Part shown: positions 53,262-61,400 of the stretch, piece by piece
Position numbering within the stretch: position 1 is the first letter of the stretch
Layout: every line of letters starts with the position of its first letter
From: Ignavibacteria bacterium UBA2333
GTDB taxonomy: Bacteria; Bacteroidota; Ignavibacteria; Kapaibacteriales; Kapaibacteriaceae
Assembly: GCA_002344895.1 (NCBI GenBank)
Contig: DDUR01000101.1
Coordinates: forward strand, 141,618-205,617
Direction: 5' to 3'
Length of the DNA stretch: 64,000 nucleotides
The notes under the pieces: generated by a model
What the model was told of the DNA's origin: nothing
The model's input: the letters and a program-made list of their open reading frames with translations, nothing else
Databases searched by the model: none
Translations under genes and position numbers: made by a program

Positions 53262-56200
53262 CGCAGGATATACATCCTTGTAGAACGATGACCCGAAGAG
53301 GAAAGCACGTCAATAGTATAGAGTCCAGATGGCAGACCCGTTACATCAAGTTCTGCACCATTACCATAGACGTCTTGAACGATGAGGACACGACCTGTAA
53401 CGTCGCGCACTTGGACCTTCTCACCATTGTGCAGACCACGTACATGGGCATGTGTTGTGGCAGGTAAGGGGCTCACAGCAAGGGGCTCGGTTGTAGGCTC
53501 TTCAACATCTGTTGATGTTTTGATGTCTGGAGCAATCCAGAGATACGTCTTACCTTCGGACACAGTACGATTCGGAGACACAACCATCGTGGAAACGGTA
53601 CCATCAATAGGAATACCAGCTAGTCGCGGAACGTCCCACGATGCATCCACATTTGAAAGGCCGTACGCGTCGATCATATCATTGCCGCGAATTCCTACTT
53701 GAGCCGATACGCCTGGATCGACACTTTCCATAGGTCCGTACACAAAACGAATATTCGATGTCGCTTCTTCGATATGAAGTTGGAAGGTTAGTCGACCTCG
53801 TTGTACATATTGACCATTAAACCACTGATACTCACGATACGTCATGTTCTTCCATTGAACAACAACAGTTCGATGTGGTTCTGTACCCAATACGGTCCAA
53901 GAGACGTTACCGGGCGGTGACGTCATAGTGTCGCCAATTAATGACGTCGAAAATGGCGCTGCGATAAACGTTGTGCGTGCATACGTCGAGAGAATGTTCC
54001 ATTGTGTTCGAAACACATCGTCACCGAGCAGAACGTACCCTCCAGGACATATCCGCATACGCGACGTTGCGCCACCGTTAAAGCGGAACGGGAATGGTAA
54101 CGTAACATCAACAAGTTTTGCATCGGTGGCTGATGAGCCGCTCGCTAGGATGGTTCCGGAAATCTCCGACCATGACAATGTGGATTGATTGGCGTATGTG
54201 TATGGAAGAGCCGCATACGGTATGCGACGTTCACGCTGAAGGAACGTTGATGGCCACACCCAACCGAAGTAAACAGACCTCGATGTTGCCGAACCTGGCA
54301 CCCACAACATCGTGTCGGTGTAACAACGTAACCGATATGTGCCTTCGGTGTTGATTGTATCAAACACCACAACACCACCTGCATCGGTCACGGATTGAAG
54401 CATAGGAGCTGCAACCTTACCTGAATCGAGAGCAACGGGTACTCCCTCAGCAAGTGTTCGTTTTCCAGTAAGATCCTCACGGAGTGTTACGGCCAAAACG
54501 GGTGCTGTTGTTTCCGTTGAAGCTTTCTGTACAGCGAACCTAATCTCTGACGTTGTTTTGCCACCAACGGTAAAGCGAAATTTCTGCGGCGTAAAGACTC
54601 GTCCCTCGGCTACCGGAATGGCCGTGTACGTTCCTACAGGAAGAATGCGATAAGTTGATGTGCGTGCATCGGCAGTCTGACTTGCAACGTCAGTTGATGT
54701 GATAAAGTCTTCGACGGTCTCACCAACAACAATAATCGTTGTGCCAACTCCGCTATCAATCTGCTGTTCATTGTCAATTTTAAATGCAACCTGTTGTGCT
54801 GGCAGTACGGAGAGATGAAGAGTTGTCACCGGACCAGTTATCATCAACGTCACACTTTGGCGATCGCGAGATACGAGATCAAACGGGAGGATAGCATGTG
54901 TTTCCGGAAGCACAACACGGTACAATCCAGTTCCAATTCCCTCAAACTGATAACGACCCTCTGCATCCGTAACGACCGTTGTTACACCTGTTGGTGCTGG
55001 TGTTCCCATGTAGAGTTCGGATTCAAACGCCTCTACGCGCAACTCCATACCTACTACCGGCGCATCCGTAGAGGCCTCTGTTACAATGCCAACTATTTTT
55101 CCAGCGGTCGTCTGAGGTCGTGCACCAACACACGGCGCTGATTCAAGGAAGGCACGTAGGACACGTCGGTTTTCAGGATGGAATTCCATCCTTACACCAC
55201 CACCATTGGCGCGGGTTTGATGGCAGTACGACATGATGGTACCAAGACGCGGCCGTGTTGCTTCATACGTTACACACGAACCACTCTCAGATTGCACACA
55301 GCTGTCTAAAGGCCCACTCGGCCAGTAACAACTTTGTGTATGGATTGCGCCGCAGACGTGTGCGATCTCATGGCTCACAAGTGCTGCGTCCCAAGCATAC
55401 TCACCATCCCATGGGTCGTCGTCTATATCGCCCACGATATCTGTGGCACAGTAGTTTACACCACTCTCACAGACACCTCCGATTGACTTTGCAATACCAC
55501 CCCTTCCGCCCCTTGCCGTAATAAACAATCCAAGATGACGCGGGACATCGGTCATTGTCGTTTCGTACGTAGATACAAACGTGTCGATCAACTGAAAAAC
55601 GGAAGCGTTCGATGGATACGGATCATCGGGTTTTTCCCAAAGTCGCGTTGCCGCAATAGAAAGCCGAACAGAAAAGTCGCGTTCGTAGATACGCGACGTA
55701 ACGTTGATAACACGAGCGATATAGGCAAGTGCTGACGACGTATTCATCTTGGCCCACCGCACAAGATCATAGTCACCCTCAATGGCGACCGTCATCATCA
55801 ACGTGTCCATGGACTGAACGTCATCTTCCGGTTTTGTGTGACGTACAAGCTCACGAATGGTTGGTGACACATCTTCACTGTTTGTTTCGCACCGTGCCGA
55901 TCCAGGCTTAGCAGGAGCTAACGTGTGTTGACCGCACCAATCGGGTTCAATCACATACGATTTGTCGCCTGTTATATCAACAAGCATAATATCAGAAGTT
56001 GTGACCATCGAGATGTCACGACCATCAGGAGAGGTGCCGATGTACGATGCTACAAAACGGCTCGGATCAATCATCCGAGGTCCTTTCGACGTCATACGAA
56101 CGGCAAGCAGACCTGGGATAAACACATCGTGACGGCGAAACGTAACCTCTACGAGTCCTACTCCAGGAATAGGCATGTCGGCACGAACGAAAGACGGCCG

Positions 56201-56389
56201 ATCTGCTACAAGAATGCGCAGATCGGCCGTGGAAACTTCTACTCCAACGCCTGTCCAGATACCTCGTTGTACACGTTCGGCTGCCTTGGCAGAGACCGTC
56301 ATCGGACGCAGACGCAACGTGTCCCCTGCTGAGGCCGTTACAACAGCCGAAGCAATCAACAAGAGCAGTGTTGGGGTACCAAATCTCAT
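53258..56389 (-). CDS. T9SS-targeted reprolysin-like metalloprotease
   Basis: A 1043-residue secreted protease. A signal peptide ends VTASAG. A propeptide-like region covers ~25-180. A reprolysin/M12B-like catalytic domain (~195-420) has the zinc site SHEIAHVCGAIH (first His about 340) and the Met-turn TIMSYCH. Several cysteines in the domain could form disulfides. Carboxypeptidase-regulatory-like beta domains follow (~435-700), then a beta-jelly-roll of galactose-binding-like type (FPFRFNGG, VQWKNMTYREYQ). LAVSPLPATTHAHVRG to GLPSGLYTIDVLSSSG is a T9SS sorting domain. It is probably a surface or extracellular endopeptidase. It follows fumC by 17 bases and overlaps murB. Confidence 0.88.
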   Translation of the reverse strand: MRFGTPTLLLLIASAVVTASAGDTLRLRPMTVSAKAAERVQRGIWTGVGVEVSTADLRILVADRPSFVRADMPIPGVGLVEVTFRRHDVFIPGLLAVRMTSKGPRMIDPSRFVASYIGTSPDGRDISMVTTSDIMLVDITGDKSYVIEPDWCGQHTLAPAKPGSARCETNSEDVSPTIRELVRHTKPEDDVQSMDTLMMTVAIEGDYDLVRWAKMNTSSALAYIARVINVTSRIYERDFSVRLSIAATRLWEKPDDPYPSNASVFQLIDTFVSTYETTMTDVPRHLGLFITARGGRGGIAKSIGGVCESGVNYCATDIVGDIDDDPWDGEYAWDAALVSHEIAHVCGAIHTQSCYWPSGPLDSCVQSESGSCVTYEATRPRLGTIMSYCHQTRANGGGVRMEFHPENRRVLRAFLESAPCVGARPQTTAGKIVGIVTEASTDAPVVGMELRVEAFESELYMGTPAPTGVTTVVTDAEGRYQFEGIGTGLYRVVLPETHAILPFDLVSRDRQSVTLMITGPVTTLHLSVLPAQQVAFKIDNEQQIDSGVGTTIIVVGETVEDFITSTDVASQTADARTSTYRILPVGTYTAIPVAEGRVFTPQKFRFTVGGKTTSEIRFAVQKASTETTAPVLAVTLREDLTGKRTLAEGVPVALDSGKVAAPMLQSVTDAGGVVVFDTINTEGTYRLRCYTDTMLWVPGSATSRSVYFGWVWPSTFLQRERRIPYAALPYTYANQSTLSWSEISGTILASGSSATDAKLVDVTLPFPFRFNGGATSRMRICPGGYVLLGDDVFRTQWNILSTYARTTFIAAPFSTSLIGDTMTSPPGNVSWTVLGTEPHRTVVVQWKNMTYREYQWFNGQYVQRGRLTFQLHIEEATSNIRFVYGPMESVDPGVSAQVGIRGNDMIDAYGLSNVDASWDVPRLAGIPIDGTVSTMVVSPNRTVSEGKTYLWIAPDIKTSTDVEEPTTEPLAVSPLPATTHAHVRGLHNGEKVQVRDVTGRVLIVQDVYGNGAELDVTGLPSGLYTIDVLSSSGHRSTRMYILR
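53466..53487 (+). repeat. Paired AAGGGGC box, site 13 (linker before T9SS domain)
   Basis: AAGGGGC twice, cores 14 bases apart, encoding EPLAVSPLPA in the linker and first strand of the T9SS sorting domain of the metalloprotease. Confidence 0.55.
55500..55515 (-). repeat. Paired AAGGGGC box, site 14 (in metalloprotease gene)
   Basis: CCCCTTCCG then CCCCTTG, period 9, encoding ARGGRGGIA in a loop about 45 residues before the zinc site of the protease. Confidence 0.65.
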
Positions 56390-56406
56390 GTCATGTGATA
56401 TTCCCG

Positions 56407-57798
56407 TCAGACCGTGGGGCCGAGCATGTCCTCCGGACGTACAAGTTCGTCAAAACGATCGGCTTCCAAAAGTCCAAGTCGAACAGCTTCCTCCTTGAGG
56501 GTTGTTCCATTCTTATGCGCCGTCTTGGCAATCTTCGCCGCATTATCATAACCGATATGCGGATTGAGTGCCGTTACCAGCATGAGTGTGTCGCGGTTAT
56601 ACTGTTCAAGACGTGTACGATTTGGCTCTATGCCCTTGGCACAATGTTCATCAAACATCGTGCATGTATCAGCCAACAACCTTACACTTTGAAGGAAGTT
56701 ATAGATGATGACAGGTTTAAAGACATTCAACTCGAAGTTTCCTGATGATCCTCCGATGTTGATTGCCACGTCATTTCCCATCACCTGTGCAGCCACCATT
56801 GTCATGGCCTCACTCTGCGTGGGATTCACCTTTCCTGGCATAATACTCGAACCCGGCTCGTTCTCAGGGATAAAGATCTCATTGAGTCCGCAGCGAGGAC
56901 CAGAGGCCATCCAGCGAACATCGTTGGCAATCTTCATGAGTGAGGCAGCAAGTGTTTTGAGGGCTCCATGAGCAAAGACCAGAGCGTCGTGCGCAGCAAG
57001 AGCTTCGAACTTGTTAGGTGCAGAGACAAACGGCAATCCTGTGAGTTCGGCAATCTTGGCGGCGGACCTCACGGCAAACTCAGGATGTGTGTTCAGACCC
57101 GTGCCAACAGCCGTGCCACCAAGCGCAAGTTCCCATACACCAGCCATCACCAGCTCAAGGCGGCGAAGATCATTGGTGAGCTGCGTGGCATATCCAGAAA
57201 ACTCCTGACCTAGAGTAACCGGCGTAGCATCCATAAGATGTGTACGGCCCGACTTAATGAGCGAGGCAAACTCACGCGATTTTGCTTCAAGTGTATCACG
57301 AAGTGCCGTAACTGCCGGAACAAGTTGTTGAGTGACTGCTAGTCCCGCAGCAATGTGCATTGCCGTAGGAAACGTGTCATTTGAACTCTGTGACTTGTTC
57401 ACGTCATCGTTCGGATGGACAGGCTTCTTACTGCCAAGTTCTCCACCGGCCAATTCAATGGCACGATTACTGAGAACTTCATTCACATTCATGTTTGTCT
57501 GTGTGCCGGAACCTGTCTGCCACACTCGGAGTGGGAACTCATTGTCGAGTTTGCCGGCGATAACATCGTCGGCTGCCCGAGCAATAAGGTCGGCCTTTTC
57601 ACGCGCCAGCACTCCAAGGTCTGCATTCACAAGGGCTGCAGCTTTTTTGAGTAAGGCCATGGCATGAACAACCTCACGAGGCATTCGTTCATCGCCAATC
57701 GCGAAGTGTATGAGTGAGCGCGCCGTTTGGGCACCGTAATAGGCCGTAGCCGGTACGGTGATTTCACCCATGGTGTCTCGTTCAATCCGTGTCGTCAT
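56407..57798 (-). CDS. fumC: Class II fumarate hydratase
   Basis: A 463-residue fumarase of the aspartase/fumarase superfamily (fumarate to malate in the TCA cycle). RIERDTMGEITVPATAYYGA, TGSGTQTNMNVNEVLSNRA, the catalytic His in SGRTHLMDATP and the signature GSSIMPGKVNPTQ are intact, and the length is standard. It sits between the acidic YecA-like gene (50 bases upstream) and the secreted protease gene. I see no strong terminator or promoter in either gap, so read-through from the efflux operon is plausible. Confidence 0.95.
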   Translation of the reverse strand: MTTRIERDTMGEITVPATAYYGAQTARSLIHFAIGDERMPREVVHAMALLKKAAALVNADLGVLAREKADLIARAADDVIAGKLDNEFPLRVWQTGSGTQTNMNVNEVLSNRAIELAGGELGSKKPVHPNDDVNKSQSSNDTFPTAMHIAAGLAVTQQLVPAVTALRDTLEAKSREFASLIKSGRTHLMDATPVTLGQEFSGYATQLTNDLRRLELVMAGVWELALGGTAVGTGLNTHPEFAVRSAAKIAELTGLPFVSAPNKFEALAAHDALVFAHGALKTLAASLMKIANDVRWMASGPRCGLNEIFIPENEPGSSIMPGKVNPTQSEAMTMVAAQVMGNDVAINIGGSSGNFELNVFKPVIIYNFLQSVRLLADTCTMFDEHCAKGIEPNRTRLEQYNRDTLMLVTALNPHIGYDNAAKIAKTAHKNGTTLKEEAVRLGLLEADRFDELVRPEDMLGPTV

Positions 57799-57848
57799 GT
57801 GTGTCGATTAACTGTTTTCGGTGGATTTGGTAACAATGGCGGGAAATC

Positions 57849-58451
57849 TTAGTTGACGCTCGGCTCGTCGCCGGCTGTGCGCCACTCTTCATGAACGTCG
57901 AGGACACTGTTAAACATGGCTACACACATGTCCGGATACTCTTCATCACTCACTTCATTGGCGAGCTCGGTGGCGAGAATCACAACGGGTGCAACTAGCT
58001 CAACATTGTCCTTGGCATACGTCTCCCACTCATCATCGGCAAATGACTGCATTCCAAGCAGGAAGCCCATAGCAAAGTCTTCAGGTGACTCTTCTTCGTC
58101 CGTTAGGAAGAGTGGTGTCCACGGGAACTCGAAGTCTTCACGCTCCAGCTCTTCATCGTCCAGAGCAAGAATTTCCTCAAGGCCCGTCACAACGTCATTA
58201 TGGCTGGCCACAACGAGGGCGAGGATCACGTCGGCTTCGTCCTGGCTGGCGAAGGGCGTTTCTTCAAGTTCGTCGTCAACATCAAAGATCATCGACATCC
58301 ACTCTTGTGGATCGATAACCGTAGGGATGGTGGCAATGGCGGCAAAGAAGCCTTCCATCATAGAAAAGGTCATTGCCGGAGAGTCTTCGCCGTCCTTCAT
58401 GAGGAAGTCGCGAAGTTGTTGTTTTTGTTCGAGTGTCATGGTTGTTTCCAT
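57849..58451 (-). CDS. Acidic YecA/UPF0149-like protein
   Basis: A 200-residue, very acidic, mostly helical protein of the UPF0149/YecA family. FSMMEGFFAAIATIPTVIDPQEWM near the N-terminus and DFAMGFLLGMQSFADDEWETY match the family's two conserved helices. The C-terminal SEC-C zinc motif found in many relatives is absent. Function is unknown. TACCTTTG ends four bases before the ATG at 58451, a -7 element that implies its own leaderless mRNA. An ATG at 58439 with GGAAA in front is an alternative start. It lies between the RND-TolC efflux gene and fumC. Confidence 0.75.
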   Translation of the reverse strand: METTMTLEQKQQLRDFLMKDGEDSPAMTFSMMEGFFAAIATIPTVIDPQEWMSMIFDVDDELEETPFASQDEADVILALVVASHNDVVTGLEEILALDDEELEREDFEFPWTPLFLTDEEESPEDFAMGFLLGMQSFADDEWETYAKDNVELVAPVVILATELANEVSDEEYPDMCVAMFNSVLDVHEEWRTAGDEPSVN

Positions 58452-58455
58452 GACA

Positions 58456-58463
58456 CAAAGGTA
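58456..58463 (-). promoter_or_regulatory. Promoter -7 element of the YecA-like gene (TAnnTTTG)
   Basis: TACCTTTG ends four bases before the ATG at 58451, in the 15-base gap after the RND-TolC stop codon. It lets the YecA-like gene be expressed independently of the efflux operon. Confidence 0.5.
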
Positions 58464-58466
58464 CGT

Positions 58467-61400
58467 CTAGCGGACGAGATCGCCGGCCAGTCTTCGTGCT
58501 TCCGTTGCGGCCAAAAGTGTCTCGTACTCGGCTCGGACCATTCGTAGGCCGATTTCTAGCAGGGTTTGAGCCGTTTGACGCACTTCAATGTCGCGAATCG
58601 TGCCAAGCCGGAGCTTTTCCAGGGCAATACGGGCATTCGTCAGAGCAGAAGCATAACTCTGCTGCTCGAGGCTCAAGGCTTCCTTGCCACGTCGATAGGC
58701 CGCTTCCGCACGCACGAGTCGTTCAGACGTGGTTAGGCGTGTACGTTCGACGTCTAACCGAGCACGCTCCACGTCTACTTCTGCTTGCTGCCGCGCCAAA
58801 TCGTCCGTAAATCCATTAAACAGGTTCATCGAGAACTGCAGGCCTGCACTCCAGCCATTAGAGCGGTTCTCAAGGATAAATCCAGCATCTGTGCTGTTGT
58901 TTGTAATCTGATATTGACCAAGAGCCACAAGTCGCGGAAGAAAGGTCGCCGTTACGGTGCGCACAAAGTCGCTTGCTGCTTCACGCCTCTGCTCGGCCGC
59001 GAGTACGTCTGGATTACGCTCACGTGCGCGTGCCAGGAGACTATCGACTGATGCTACGTCGGCTACAACAAGTGCAGTGTCAATGGTAAGGGGCACAAGG
59101 GGCTCCCGCCCGAGCATTCGATTCAGTGAAGCCGTAAGCGATATGTCGTCAGCTCGAACGCGTAACACCTCCGTCTGCACGGTGTTCCTGTCAACTTCGG
59201 CTTGTGCCACGTCAACACCAGCAAGGGCTCCAGCATCCCGTGAGCGCCGTACAATGTCGAGTCGGCGTTCGGCAATTGCCAGCGCTGTATCAAGAACAGT
59301 ACGCTGACGTCGCACAGCTACGACGGCTCCATACGCTCCAATCACGTCCGCAATGGTCAATGCAACGGTCGATCGTGCCTGTTCAATGCCTGCTGACTCA
59401 AGATGTCGTGCTCGATCACCTCGCGCAAACATGGAGAGTCCGTCAAAGATGGTCCACGAGAGTTGGGCTGCGGCATTCATGTTGGTAAAGCCTGCACCAT
59501 CTCGCTGGATGTTTACACCAGATGCTGTAACCTGTGTGACGTCGTTACTTCCGCGTGTAATTCCGCCAAGAACATCAACCGATGGCAGAAAGCCCCCTAT
59601 TGCCCCCTCACCAATCAACCGTGCTGATGTACTGTCGAGTTTGGCAACACGGATGTCATAGTTCCGTTCGAGAGCAATTCGGACGGCTTCATCAAGACTC
59701 AAACGATCGGTCTGGGCTGATACTGACGAGGTGCCTGTAATGGAGATAAGACTCAGTACGAGTGCTGCCGTCGTAGCTGTCGTCGTCGTAGTCGTCGTCG
59801 TAGTCGGCGCGACACGATGTCGTTTCAGACGTGATAACAACACGTAGAGAGCAGGAATGACGTACAGTGTAAGTAAGGTTGCAATCGACATACCACCAAC
59901 GATCACAACGCCCATACCCGTACGACTACCTGAAGCTGCACCAAGTGAGAGCGCAATCGGTAGAGCACCAAGAATGGTAGCAAGTGACGTCATGAGAATT
60001 GGGCGGAATCGTGTTGATGCCGATTCAAGAACGGCATCTGTCCACGACTTCCCTATCTCGTGCTGCTGATTGGCAAACTCAACAATGAGGATACCGTTCT
60101 TGGTGACGAGGCCAATGAGGACAATGGCACCAATTTCAGAGAAGATGTTGAGTGTTTCTCCGGTTAACCACAAACTCAAAACACCACCACTGAGAGCAAG
60201 TGGAACCGTTAACATGATAGTAAACGGATCAACAAAACTCTCAAACTGTGCAGCGAGGATGAGGTAGACAAGGATGAGTGCCAAGAGAAATGCATACAGC
60301 AACGACGATGAACTTTCGGCAAAGTCACGACTTGGTCCAGTTAGAGCTGTAGACACTGTTCCACCGAGTGTCTTATCGCGAACGGCATCCATGGCTGCTA
60401 TCCCATCACCAATGGTTTTGCCGGGGGCAAGTCCGGCACTCACCGTAGCGGCTACATTCCGGTTATATCGATACAGCTGCGGAGGTGTACTCTGTTCGGT
60501 GAGAGTTACAAGATTCGAGAGCGGAATCATACGGCCGTCAGCGCTACGCACGTTGAGGTCGCGCAGTCGATCAGGTGTTGCACGATCCTGTCGTTCGATT
60601 TCACCAATAACTTGATACTGTTTGCCTTCGCGGATAAAGTATCCATAACGTTGACCGGCAAATCCTGCCTGAATGGCATCACCAATGTCGAAGACACTCA
60701 CACCAAGTTCACGCGCACGAGCACGATCAATGGAAATGGTTACTTCGGGTTTTGTGAACTTTAAATTGACGTCAACAACGGAAAACGTCGGATCTGCAGA
60801 GGCTGCCGCCAGAAAGGCAGGCAACTTTTCCCGCAATTCTTCCAGTTCTCCGGTTTGCAGAACGTATTGTACGGGCAAACCTGCACGTCCACCTGTTGAT
60901 ACCGTCTGCTCCTGGATAACAATGGTCCGTGCATCGGTTACCGACCTACCAACACCCGTGACAACATCAGCAATCGCCATCTGTGATCGTGTTCGTTCCG
61001 TTGGGTCCGTTAACATGATTCGCGAAAATCCGTTGTTACTGCCACCACCAAAGAACGTTGGCGACGTCACGGTGAGCACAAGTTGATTTTCCGGCACGGC
61101 ATGAGAAATCCGCGCTTGGAGCGTGTCCATAATGACACTCATCCGATCAAACGTAGTCCCCTCCGGAGCCGTAACGTTCATCGTTAACAAGCTTCGATCT
61201 TCGAGTGGCGCAAGTTCACTCTTGAGTACACCAAACAACGTTACAAGTACGGCAAGTGCGCCGGCCATAATAAACAGTGCGAGGGCCGGACGACGCATCA
61301 GGGAACGCAGTGAGGATTCGTAGATGCGGTTTAACCACACAAAGAATGGTTCGGTGACACGAACAATCCACGACGTACCATCCTGATGACGCAGTAATCG

